The notes under the pieces are model-generated. The model was not told the origin of the DNA. It saw nothing but the letters and a program-made list of their open reading frames with translations, and did not search any database. Made by a program: the position numbers and the translations under genes. Below are positions 45,001 to 55,049 of a stretch of 64,000 bases of DNA, one piece after another (position 1 is the stretch's first letter; every line of letters begins with the position of its first letter). Location of the stretch: contig NZ_LR134336.1 of assembly GCF_900637025.1 (NCBI RefSeq), positions 1,867,549 through 1,931,548 of the forward strand. The letters run 5' to 3'. The stretch comes from Streptococcus oralis ATCC 35037. GTDB lineage: Bacteria > Bacillota > Bacilli > Lactobacillales > Streptococcaceae.

Positions 45001-46247
45001 TCTACTCCTTCCATAAAGTAAATCGCTTGTAACTTCAAACTGTTGGCAACTTTACAGACAGCTTCTTTATCAACACTCTCTAATTTTGCCACCAATCGAT
45101 CCATATCAAAGCTTGATTTTCCCAATAGAGCATTCAAATAGACTCTTTCAACTAGGGTCTGTTGATTATCTTGAGCCATCAACAAAGATCGTCGAATCAT
45201 CTCCTTGGTTTGTTCAAGTTCAAAATCTGTAAAGTTACCCTTTTTCAGATTTAGCAATTGATGATTCATCATTTTTCTAGCCTGATTTCGATTTTCTCTA
45301 TCAATACCCGCATACATCCTTAACAGACCACTAAACAAATCCAATTGACTAGAGACTGTGTAGGCTATTCCAGCATTTTCACGAACGTTTGTAAAAAGTT
45401 TCGAATGTGCAAATTCACCCAACAAACCATTCATCACAAGCATGGGCAAATGCTCATCATCGCCATATTTTATAGGAGAATGATACCCTAATTCCAAAAT
45501 TGATTGCCCAACATTCCTCTGAATCATTCCCTCTCGTAGAACATTCGAATAAGACTGATAATATTGGATAGGAACACAGTTCTCTCTAGCTGTAAGGGAT
45601 AATGACTTCAGTGATTCTGTGATTTCTACTTCATTAAAATCACCTAAGAAAAAGAAATCAATACGATCATTCTTCAGAGCATTCTGAAAGCACGTGTAGC
45701 TACTTTCTGGAGACTCATTTGAAATGCTATTTCGTAAATCACTGTATCTCAATTGAAGACGCTCATCATGGAAGAACAAGCTATCCAACTCCTTATGAGC
45801 AAAATAAAATGAATCATCCATATCAGTAGCTAAACTAGCCAATAACTGTTTTCTTTCAATTTCAAATAAGGCTGGCTCAAAAGCACCATCTTGAACTAAG
45901 GGGGAAAATAAAGTCTGTTTTACTAATTCCAAAATTCGAGAAGTCAAGACATTCTTTTTACTTAAAAAATCATCCCTCACATAAGTAAATGTTAAGTCAA
46001 GAATATGTGCCTGTCCTCTACGATAAGCACTTGTGGAAATATCTGTTCCATATAAACTTGCCAAGTATCTGCGAAATGCTTGTGATGTGGGATAAGCTTG
46101 ATTTGCCGTCTCCAACATACTCGCACTTAACATGCGTCCTGCTATTGTCTCAAGAGATAAGGGAGCAGTAAAACGAATAGTGATTTTATTTGTTTTAAAC
46201 TTTTTGGATTGAACAAAATGTGCTGAAATTCCAGGCACTAATTCCAT
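44997..46247 (-). CDS. M16 peptidase-like protein lacking the zinc motif, YfmF-like
   Basis: This 416-residue protein has the M16 fold pattern, including the glycine-rich LLGEFAHSKLFTNVRE segment, but no HxxEH motif is present in its N-terminal domain, so it is probably the non-catalytic partner of the next gene. It has an extended -10 promoter (TGGTATAAT at 46275-46283) and an AAGGAGG ribosome binding site. It may be the first gene of a long transcript reaching ecfT. Confidence 0.86.
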   Translation of the reverse strand: MELVPGISAHFVQSKKFKTNKITIRFTAPLSLETIAGRMLSASMLETANQAYPTSQAFRRYLASLYGTDISTSAYRRGQAHILDLTFTYVRDDFLSKKNVLTSRILELVKQTLFSPLVQDGAFEPALFEIERKQLLASLATDMDDSFYFAHKELDSLFFHDERLQLRYSDLRNSISNESPESSYTCFQNALKNDRIDFFFLGDFNEVEITESLKSLSLTARENCVPIQYYQSYSNVLREGMIQRNVGQSILELGYHSPIKYGDDEHLPMLVMNGLLGEFAHSKLFTNVRENAGIAYTVSSQLDLFSGLLRMYAGIDRENRNQARKMMNHQLLNLKKGNFTDFELEQTKEMIRRSLLMAQDNQQTLVERVYLNALLGKSSFDMDRLVAKLESVDKEAVCKVANSLKLQAIYFMEGVE

Positions 46248-46274
46248 ACCTTACCTCCTTACATATAGAGTTCT

Positions 46275-46283
46275 ATTATACCA
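46275..46283 (-). promoter_or_regulatory. Extended -10 promoter of the M16 peptidase-rodZ-pgsA-ecf operon
   Basis: TGGTATAAT on the minus strand, about 30 bases before the first gene; downstream genes overlap or are closely spaced as far as ecfT with no terminator. Confidence 0.65.
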
Positions 46284-46378
46284 CGAAAATCAAAATTTTT
46301 CTTGTTCTCTTTATAGCTTTAAAGAGTAAAATCGTTTTCATTTCAACTAACTTTCCTTCAGCTATTTCAAGGAAAATA

Positions 46379-46387
46379 TGGTATAAT
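46379..46387 (+). promoter_or_regulatory. Extended -10 promoter of yaaA-recF
   Basis: TGGTATAAT, 20 bases before the yaaA start, divergent from the M16 peptidase promoter. Confidence 0.68.
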
Positions 46388-46407
46388 ACCAAAGATTGAG
46401 GTGAATT

Positions 46408-46776
46408 ATGGAATACAAATTATTTGAAGAATTTATTACGCTCCAAGCCCTCCTAAAAGAACTTGGAATTATACAAAGCGGTGGTGCTATCAAATCCTTT
46501 TTAATAGATCATCAAGTTTACTTTAATGGCGAGTTAGAAAGTAGACGTGGGAAAAAAATCCGTATTGGAGATACGATTGATATTCCTGATTTAAAGATTG
46601 ACATCACCTTGACACAACCAAGTTTAAAAGAGCAAGAAGAGTATCAAGCAGATAAGATTGAGAAAGAGCGAATTGCTAAACTTGTCAAAGAGATGAATAA
46701 AGGTATCAAGAAAGAAAAACAAAAAACTTCTTCATCGCCTAAAACCAAACAAGTTCCACGTTTTCCAGGAAGATAA
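46408..46776 (+). CDS. yaaA: S4-domain protein YaaA
   Basis: This 122-residue protein has an N-terminal S4-type RNA-binding domain (about 10-65; [21 protein letters not shown]) and a Lys-rich C-terminal tail. YaaA (RlbA) sits beside recF in most Firmicutes and is thought to act in ribosome assembly. It lies two bases before recF and shares its promoter. Confidence 0.9.
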   Translation: MEYKLFEEFITLQALLKELGIIQSGGAIKSFLIDHQVYFNGELESRRGKKIRIGDTIDIPDLKIDITLTQPSLKEQEEYQADKIEKERIAKLVKEMNKGIKKEKQKTSSSPKTKQVPRFPGR

Positions 46777-46778
46777 CC

Positions 46779-47870
46779 ATGTGGCTCCAACATTTAACAA
46801 TTAAAACCTTTCGAAACTACAAAGAGGCAAAAATTGATTTCAATCCAAAATTAAATGTCTTTCTAGGTCAAAATGCACAAGGAAAAACCAATATTCTAGA
46901 AGCAATCTATTTTTTAGCCTTAACACGTAGTCATCGGACTCGTACAGATAAAAATCTCATTCATTTTGATAACGAGCAACTCCATCTTTCTGGCTTGCTA
47001 CAGAAGAAAACAAGCTCTATCCCTCTAGAAATTGATTTAACGCCAAAAGGGCGTGTGACTAAGGTCAATCACTTAAAACAAGCGCGCCTATCAGACTACA
47101 TCGGACATATGAATGTTGTCCTCTTCGCACCTGAAGATCTCCAGCTAATTAAGGGAGCACCTTCTGTCCGTCGAAAATTTATAGACATCGAACTGGGACA
47201 AATTAAACCAATCTACTTGTCAGACTTGTCAAACTACAACCATATACTCAAGCAGAGAAATACCTACCTAAAATCTAGTCAGAAGATTGATGAAACATTT
47301 CTGTCAGTATTAGATGATCAGTTAGTAGAGTATGGTTGTCGCGTCATAAAGCATCGGATAAAATTCATTAAAGACTTAGAGAAATTTGGTCAAAAAAAAC
47401 ACTTAGAAATTTCAAATAAATTAGAAGAGTTGTCAATATCTTATCAATCATCTGTCAACTTCACTGATGACGAACAGCTAACAAATTCTTTTAAAATTGC
47501 TTTGGAGAAAAGCAGATCCAGAGACTTATTTAAAAAGAATACTGGAGTTGGCCCTCATCGAGATGACATTGCTTTTTATATCAATGGAATGGATGCTAGT
47601 TTTGGAAGCCAAGGTCAACATCGTAGTCTTGTACTTTCTATCAAACTAGCAGAGATTGAGCTAATGGAAAGTATTACCAACGAGTCTCCGATACTACTGC
47701 TTGATGATGTTATGAGTGAACTTGACAATACACGGCAACTAAAATTACTAGAAACCATCTCTCAATCTATCCAAACCTTTATTACAACAACAAGTTTAGA
47801 CCACTTACAAAACTTACCAGAAAATCTTAGTATTTTCAACATCCAAAACGGTAAAATTTCTGTAAATTAA
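46779..47870 (+). CDS. recF: DNA replication and repair protein RecF
   Basis: This 363-residue SMC-like ATPase loads RecA at single-strand gaps. It has Walker [10 protein letters not shown] (about residues 30-38), the signature [17 protein letters not shown] (about 272-288) and Walker [14 protein letters not shown]. It begins two bases after yaaA. A bidirectional terminator follows. Confidence 0.96.
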   Translation: MWLQHLTIKTFRNYKEAKIDFNPKLNVFLGQNAQGKTNILEAIYFLALTRSHRTRTDKNLIHFDNEQLHLSGLLQKKTSSIPLEIDLTPKGRVTKVNHLKQARLSDYIGHMNVVLFAPEDLQLIKGAPSVRRKFIDIELGQIKPIYLSDLSNYNHILKQRNTYLKSSQKIDETFLSVLDDQLVEYGCRVIKHRIKFIKDLEKFGQKKHLEISNKLEELSISYQSSVNFTDDEQLTNSFKIALEKSRSRDLFKKNTGVGPHRDDIAFYINGMDASFGSQGQHRSLVLSIKLAEIELMESITNESPILLLDDVMSELDNTRQLKLLETISQSIQTFITTTSLDHLQNLPENLSIFNIQNGKISVN

Positions 47871-47889
47871 CATTGACAACATTGTAAAC

Positions 47890-47922
47890 AAAAAGAACTC
47901 CTGAAAATCAGGAGTTCTTTTT
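47890..47922. terminator. Bidirectional terminator between recF and guaB
   Basis: AAAAAGAACTCCTGA-AAA-TCAGGAGTTCTTTTT, a perfect stem of 15 pairs. Confidence 0.92.
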
Positions 47923-47928
47923 TACTAC

Positions 47929-49458
<1,530 letters not shown>

Positions 49459-49460
49459 CT

Positions 49461-49488
49461 ATCATACCATTCTATGAAAATTTGTCAA
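49461..49488 (-). promoter_or_regulatory. Promoter of guaB
   Basis: Minus strand TTGACA (49483-49488), 16-base spacer, TATGAT (49461-49466). Confidence 0.75.
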
Positions 49489-49513
49489 TTATATTTATGG
49501 TAGAAATCATAAA

Positions 49514-49550
49514 AAAACTATCCCTGTGATCCTATGGAAGAGATAGTTTT
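49514..49550 (-). terminator. Terminator after trpS
   Basis: Minus strand AAAACTATCTCT ... AGGGATAGTTTT hairpin followed by T residues. Confidence 0.75.
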
Positions 49551-49566
49551 ACGATTCATATTTTAT

Positions 49567-50595
49567 CTATAATTTAAAATAATTTAGTCCCATTGCTCCC
49601 TTAACTTCAGATAGAGTTTGCCCTGCAACCTCACGCGCTTTCTCACTCCCTTTTTGAAGCATATTGTACACTTCTCCCATATCCTTAGCAAATTCGATAC
49701 GGCGCTCACGAATAGGGCCAAGTTCCCGTTCTAATATTTCAAGTAGATAACGTTTCGTCTTCACATCACCAAGGCCACCACGTTGATAATGTTCTTTCAT
49801 ATCCGCAATTTCTTGAGCATCTTCTGGACGACCAAACACATCTAGATAATGGAAAACCATGTTTCCTTCAATCTTACCTGGATCCTCAACCCGAATGTGG
49901 TCTGGATCAGTATACATGCTCATGACTTTTTTACGCAAAGTATCCGCATCATCTGCTAGATAAATACCATTATTAAGGGATTTAGACATTTTAGCATTTC
50001 CATCTAAACCAGGCAAACGCCCTGCTCTCTCATTTTCTGGATAAACACCTTCCGGCTCCACCAAGACCTCACAATTATAAGCATGATTAAAGGAACGAAC
50101 AATCTCGCGAGTTTGCTCAATCATTGGTTTCTGATCTGTCCCAACAGGAACATAATTAGCCTTGAAGGCAGTAATATCTGCTGCTTGCGCAATCGGATAA
50201 ACCAAAAATCCTGTCGGAATACTTTCTCCAAACCCTTTTTGAGCAATCTCTGTTTTTACTGTCGGATTCCGTTCCAAACGAGCTAGTGATACCAAATTCA
50301 TATAGTACATAGACAGCTCAGCCAACTCTGGAATCTGGCTTTGAATAAAGATAGTTGATTTACTTGGATCCAATCCAACTGCTAAATAATCCAAGGCAAC
50401 ATTCCCAATCGATTCTACAATCGTTTGAGGATCTTTGGCGTGATCTGTCAATGCTTGTTGGTCCGCCAAAAAAACAAACATGTCATACTTGTCTTCTTCC
50501 TGCAGTAATACTCTATTTTTAAGACTCCCAACATAATGTCCAATATGCAGTTTTCCTGTTGGGCGATCTCCTGTTAAAATAATGGGTTTCGTCAT
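49567..50595 (-). CDS. trpS: Tryptophanyl-tRNA synthetase
   Basis: This 342-residue class I synthetase charges tRNA-Trp. It has the HIGH motif as [10 protein letters not shown] (about residues 16-25) and the KMSKS motif as NAKMSKSL (near 202). The length is normal for the streptococcal enzyme, which carries an insertion relative to the Bacillus form. The upstream region contains an extended -10 (TGCTATAAT) but no T-box leader. Confidence 0.96.
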   Translation of the reverse strand: MTKPIILTGDRPTGKLHIGHYVGSLKNRVLLQEEDKYDMFVFLADQQALTDHAKDPQTIVESIGNVALDYLAVGLDPSKSTIFIQSQIPELAELSMYYMNLVSLARLERNPTVKTEIAQKGFGESIPTGFLVYPIAQAADITAFKANYVPVGTDQKPMIEQTREIVRSFNHAYNCEVLVEPEGVYPENERAGRLPGLDGNAKMSKSLNNGIYLADDADTLRKKVMSMYTDPDHIRVEDPGKIEGNMVFHYLDVFGRPEDAQEIADMKEHYQRGGLGDVKTKRYLLEILERELGPIRERRIEFAKDMGEVYNMLQKGSEKAREVAGQTLSEVKGAMGLNYFKL

Positions 50596-50730
50596 TTTTT
50601 TCTCCTTCGAAATGGTCTCTTCAATTATAGCATTTTTTTGTTAAAATAACAGAAAATTATTTAAATCAAACAACTAACTCATTGTAAATAAACCTGTAAA
50701 CTTAATTGACATAAAATTGACAAACAAAAA

Positions 50731-50760
50731 TTTGAATATTTCTCTCTTTTCTAGTAGAAT
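50731..50760 (+). promoter_or_regulatory. Promoter of the ABC-F gene
   Basis: TTGAAT, a 17-base spacer and TAGAAT precede the gene; a TTGACA also occurs slightly upstream. Positions are approximate. Confidence 0.6.
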
Positions 50761-50790
50761 AAATGTATTACATATTATAGGAGAAAAACA

Positions 50791-52413
50791 TTGCTTACAG
50801 TATCTGATGTTTCACTACGTTTTAGTGATCGCAAACTTTTTGATGATGTCAATATCAAATTTACAGAAGGAAATACATACGGATTGATTGGTGCTAATGG
50901 TGCTGGAAAGTCTACATTCTTAAAAATCTTAGCTGGTGATATTGAGCCAACAACTGGTCACATCTCTCTTGGTCCAGATGAACGTCTCTCTGTTCTCCGT
51001 CAAAATCATTTTGACTATGAAGATGAGCGAGTTATTGATGTCGTTATTATGGGAAATGAAAAACTTTACAACATCATGAAAGAAAAAGACGCCATTTACA
51101 TGAAGGAAGATTTTTCAGATGAAGATGGTGTTCGTGCAGCCGAACTCGAAGGTGAATTTGCTGAACTTGGAGGTTGGGAAGCAGAAAGTGAAGCGTCTCA
51201 ACTACTTCAAAACCTAAACATTCCAGAAGAATTGCACTATCAAAACATGAGCGAATTAGCCAATGGTGAAAAAGTGAAGGTTCTCCTTGCTAAAGCCTTA
51301 TTTGGTAAACCTGATGTTCTTCTTTTGGACGAGCCAACCAATGGTTTAGATATCCAATCGATTACTTGGTTAGAAGACTTCTTGATTGATTTTGATAACA
51401 CCGTTATCGTAGTATCCCACGACCGTCACTTCTTAAACAAAGTGTGTACTCATATGGCCGACCTTGACTTTGGAAAAATCAAACTCTATGTCGGAAACTA
51501 TGACTTTTGGAAGGAATCTTCTGAACTCGCTGCTAAATTGCTAGCAGACCGTAATGCCAAGGCAGAAGAAAAAATTAAGCAATTGCAAGAATTCGTTGCT
51601 CGATTCTCTGCTAATGCTTCTAAATCAAGACAAGCAACATCTCGTAAAAAAATGCTTGACAAGATTGAACTAGAAGAAATTGTGCCATCTAGTCGTAAAT
51701 ATCCATTTATCAACTTTAAAGCAGAACGTGAGATTGGTAATGATCTCTTGACAGTAGAAAATTTAACTGTAAAGATTGATGGCGAAACTATCCTAGACAA
51801 TATTAGTTTCATCTTGCGTCCAGGTGATAAGACAGCTCTTATTGGACAAAATGACATCCAAACGACTGCATTAATTCGTGCAATCATGGATGACATCGAC
51901 TATGAAGGAACCGTCAAGTGGGGAGTTACTACTAGCCGTTCTTACTTACCAAAAGACAACTCGGCTGATTTTGCAGGAGGAGAGTCAATCCTTGACTGGT
52001 TGCGTCAATTTGTAAGTAAAGAAGAAGATGACAATACCTTCCTACGTGGTTTCCTCGGTCGTATGCTCTTTTCTGGAGATGAGGTTAACAAACCTGTAAA
52101 CGTCTTGTCAGGGGGAGAAAAAGTACGTGTCATGCTTTCAAAACTCATGCTCTTGAAATCAAATGTCCTTGTACTTGATGATCCAACAAATCACTTGGAC
52201 TTGGAATCTATCTCAAGCTTGAACGATGGATTGAAAAACTTTAAAGAATCAATCATCTTTGCCAGTCATGACCACGAGTTTATCCAAACTTTGGCAAACC
52301 ATATCATTGTTTTATCTAAGAATGGCGTGATTGATCGTATCGATGAAACCTATGATGAATTCCTAGAAAATGCAGAAGTACAAGCAAAAGTTAAAGAACT
52401 TTGGAAAGATTAA
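50791..52413 (+). CDS. ABC-F family ATPase (YkpA/YbiT-like)
   Basis: This 540-residue soluble protein has two ABC domains and no membrane segments, as in ABC-F ribosome-associated factors. The first domain has an intact Walker A (GANGAGKST), signature LANGEKVKV and Walker B LLLDEPTNGLD. In the second, the Walker A reads GQNDIQTT, lacking the ATP-binding lysine, and Walker B is VLVLDDPTNHLD with Asp in place of the catalytic Glu, while the signature LSGGEKVRV is intact. Start is TTG 50791 after AGGAG. It is closest to the YkpA/YbiT group, whose function is not well defined; a translation role is inferred. Confidence 0.88.
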   Translation: MLTVSDVSLRFSDRKLFDDVNIKFTEGNTYGLIGANGAGKSTFLKILAGDIEPTTGHISLGPDERLSVLRQNHFDYEDERVIDVVIMGNEKLYNIMKEKDAIYMKEDFSDEDGVRAAELEGEFAELGGWEAESEASQLLQNLNIPEELHYQNMSELANGEKVKVLLAKALFGKPDVLLLDEPTNGLDIQSITWLEDFLIDFDNTVIVVSHDRHFLNKVCTHMADLDFGKIKLYVGNYDFWKESSELAAKLLADRNAKAEEKIKQLQEFVARFSANASKSRQATSRKKMLDKIELEEIVPSSRKYPFINFKAEREIGNDLLTVENLTVKIDGETILDNISFILRPGDKTALIGQNDIQTTALIRAIMDDIDYEGTVKWGVTTSRSYLPKDNSADFAGGESILDWLRQFVSKEEDDNTFLRGFLGRMLFSGDEVNKPVNVLSGGEKVRVMLSKLMLLKSNVLVLDDPTNHLDLESISSLNDGLKNFKESIIFASHDHEFIQTLANHIIVLSKNGVIDRIDETYDEFLENAEVQAKVKELWKD

Positions 52414-52423
52414 ATAAGACTTC

Positions 52424-52454
52424 AAAACTCAGTTGGGGTAACCAACTGAGTTTT
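52424..52454 (+). terminator. Terminator after the ABC-F gene
   Basis: AAAACTCAGTTGG-GGTAA-CCAACTGAGTTTT, a perfect 13-bp stem. Confidence 0.85.
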
Positions 52455-52474
52455 CTATCATTCTACGAGGTAAC

Positions 52475-55027
52475 ATGAAATCATTTTTTAAAACATATTG
52501 GACCTATTTTGTTTCTTTCATCATTCCTTTAGTAATTATGACTGGAGTATACCTAACTCAAGGTATCTACTGGAATAGCGATGCATCTCCACTATTAGGA
52601 GACGGTTTCCATCAATACGTTATTTTTGATGTAGCTTTACGAAATATTCTGCATGGAAATGGTAGTTTGTTTTACACCTTTACAAGTGGCCTCGGACTGA
52701 ATTTCTATGCTCTATCTAGTTATTACTTGGGTAGTTTTCTTTCACCCCTAGTTTACTTTTTTAATCTGTCGAATATGCCAGATGCTGTCTATCTAACCAC
52801 TCTCTTAAAATTTGGATTGATTGGTCTGTCAACCTTCTTTAGTCTAAATAGATTATTTAAAGATATCCCAAAATTTTTAAAACTTGCCTTATCTACTTCC
52901 TATGCTTTAATGAGCTTCACTGTCAGTCAGTTAGAGATAAAAACCTGGCTAGATGTTTTTATCTTGATTCCTTTCATTATAACTGGTTTACACCTACTTA
53001 TAACACAAAAGAAGCGCCTACTATACTTTACAAGTTTGTCAATCTTATTTATTCAAAATTATTATTTTGGGTATATGACAGCATTGTTTCTTATTTTCTG
53101 GTATCTCTGCCAAATTTCTTGGGACTTTAAAACTCGAAAATCATCTTTTCTTGATTTTGTTGTTACCTCCTTTTTAGCAGGAATGGTTAGTTTGATTATG
53201 ACTCTTCCTACACTGTTTGATTTACAAACTCATGGGGAGAAGTTAACTGCCATCACAAAATTAAAAACAGACAGTAGCTGGTATCTGGATATTTTCGCAA
53301 AACAATTCATTGGATCTTTTGATACAACTAAGTATGGATCTATACCAATGATTTTTGTTGGATTGCTTCCCTTTATTTTGACCATTCTATTTTTCACAAT
53401 AAAATCCATTAAGTTTCACGTGAAACTTATCTATGCAATTTTTTTTACTTTTTTAATAACAAGCTTTTACATAGAGGCACTTGATTTATTTTGGCAAGGG
53501 ATGCATACCCCAAATATGTTTTTGCATCGCTATGCTTGGATTTTTTCCACTCTGTTAATTTATACTGCAGCAGAAGTCTTAAATCGTCTGAAAGAACTGA
53601 AGCTATGGAATCTATTTGTCTCACTTTTTCTTGTACTAACAGGATTTTTGGCCACTGTCTATTTTAAATCACACTATTCTTTTTTAACTGATTTGAATAT
53701 CCTACTCACTCTTGAATTTTTACTAGTTTATGCTCTTTTACTTCTTGCAGTCATTAGAAAATTTATCTCTGTAAATCTATTTGCAATCCTTTTGTCTTTA
53801 TTTATAACAGCTGAGATAAGCTTAAATGCATCATCTCAAATGGAAGGAATAGCTAAAGAATGGGCCTTTGCTTCTCGTAGTGCCTATAATAGAGATATCA
53901 CCGCTATGGAATCCATTCTAAACCAAGTTGACAATCCATTTACACGTACTGAAAAACTGCAAATTCAGACTGGAAATGACAGTATGAAATTTAACTACAA
54001 TGGAATCTCTCAATTTTCGTCTGTACGAAATCGCTCAGCTAGCACTAGTTTGGATAAACTGGGATTCAAATCCTCTGGAACCAACCTCAATCTCCGTTAT
54101 GCAAATAACAGTCTTTTAGCAGACAGTTTATTTGGAATCCAGTACAATATTTCTGAAACTTCACTTGATAAGTATGGCTTTCAAGAAATTTATCAAAAGG
54201 ATCATTTAACCTTATATAAAAATCAACTCTCTTTACCCATTGCCTTTGCCACTCAATCTATTTACACAGATGTAAACTTTAACAATCACACTCTAGATAA
54301 TCAGGCTTTATTTATAAACCAGCTTGCTAATCTCAACTTAGATTACTTCTCCCAAATAGCATCTGATAAAACAGATACTTCAGATGGTTTAACCAGCATC
54401 ACAGGTTCTGCTAATGAAGATGCAAAGATTGATTATCAAATTGAGGTTCCTCAAAATAGTCAAGTCTATCTCTCTTTTTCAAATCTTCATTTTACAAACG
54501 ATAAGCAAAAGAAAGTTGACATCATTGTCAATGGAGAAAAGAAGACTTTTACAACTGACAATGCATTTAATTTCTTTAATTTGGGTTATACTGAAAAACA
54601 ACAAACTTTCAATATCAGTGTTAGTTTCCCTGGAAATTCTCAGGTGTCATTTGAATCTCCAACCTTCTATCGTTTAGATACTCAGGCTCTTACTGAAGCA
54701 ATCCAAAAGATTAAAGAACAACCTGTAGAAGTATCCACCTCTAAAAATAAAGTCTTTGCTACATATGAAGTCAAACAAGATACCTCTATTTTCTTCACTA
54801 TTCCTTATGACAAAGGTTGGTCTGCATACCAAGATGGGAAAAAACTTGAAATCAAGCAGGCTCAGACTGGTTTTATGAAAGTTGATGTTCCAAAAGGAAA
54901 AGGCACCATTACACTTTCCTTTATCCCCAATGGTTTTGTTATTGGAGCAGCCTGCTCACTAACTGCCCTTCTTCTTTTTTGGATCTATAATCACAGACGA
55001 AATTTATCTAAGACAGAAAAAGATTGA
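52475..55027 (+). CDS. YfhO family membrane glycosyltransferase-like protein
   Basis: This 850-residue protein has about twelve membrane segments in the first half and one at the C-terminus (about 820-840), with a large extracellular region between (about 450-815). It matches the YfhO family (GT-C-like fold), members of which have been linked to glycosylation of lipoteichoic acid or surface polymers. The N-terminal segment contains the conserved LLGDGFHQY with acidic residue after the first helix. The DNA contains a parS sequence at 53412-53427 within codons for FHVKL. The substrate is not known. Confidence 0.85.
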   Translation: MKSFFKTYWTYFVSFIIPLVIMTGVYLTQGIYWNSDASPLLGDGFHQYVIFDVALRNILHGNGSLFYTFTSGLGLNFYALSSYYLGSFLSPLVYFFNLSNMPDAVYLTTLLKFGLIGLSTFFSLNRLFKDIPKFLKLALSTSYALMSFTVSQLEIKTWLDVFILIPFIITGLHLLITQKKRLLYFTSLSILFIQNYYFGYMTALFLIFWYLCQISWDFKTRKSSFLDFVVTSFLAGMVSLIMTLPTLFDLQTHGEKLTAITKLKTDSSWYLDIFAKQFIGSFDTTKYGSIPMIFVGLLPFILTILFFTIKSIKFHVKLIYAIFFTFLITSFYIEALDLFWQGMHTPNMFLHRYAWIFSTLLIYTAAEVLNRLKELKLWNLFVSLFLVLTGFLATVYFKSHYSFLTDLNILLTLEFLLVYALLLLAVIRKFISVNLFAILLSLFITAEISLNASSQMEGIAKEWAFASRSAYNRDITAMESILNQVDNPFTRTEKLQIQTGNDSMKFNYNGISQFSSVRNRSASTSLDKLGFKSSGTNLNLRYANNSLLADSLFGIQYNISETSLDKYGFQEIYQKDHLTLYKNQLSLPIAFATQSIYTDVNFNNHTLDNQALFINQLANLNLDYFSQIASDKTDTSDGLTSITGSANEDAKIDYQIEVPQNSQVYLSFSNLHFTNDKQKKVDIIVNGEKKTFTTDNAFNFFNLGYTEKQQTFNISVSFPGNSQVSFESPTFYRLDTQALTEAIQKIKEQPVEVSTSKNKVFATYEVKQDTSIFFTIPYDKGWSAYQDGKKLEIKQAQTGFMKVDVPKGKGTITLSFIPNGFVIGAACSLTALLLFWIYNHRRNLSKTEKD
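53412..53427. promoter_or_regulatory. parS site inside the YfhO-family gene
   Basis: AGTTTCACGTGAAACT is a perfect 16-bp palindrome whose inner 14 bases match the parS consensus. It lies about 9.6 kb from parB. Confidence 0.9.
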
Positions 55028-55049
55028 CCAATTTCTTGGCCAATCTTTT
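55018..55049. terminator. Bidirectional terminator between the YfhO and YhgE genes
   Basis: AAAAGATTGACCAA-TTTC-TTGGCCAATCTTTT with one mismatch; it overlaps the stop codon of the YfhO gene and touches the end of the convergent gene. Confidence 0.82.

Noticed and set aside
44997..46247. Degraded M16 peptidase, since HxxEH is missing
   Set aside because: The gene is full length and paired with an intact M16 gene, as in known heterodimers where one subunit lacks the metal site.
50596..50790. T-box leader for trpS
   Set aside because: No specifier stem, antiterminator core (TGGNACCGCG type) or terminator is present in the gap.
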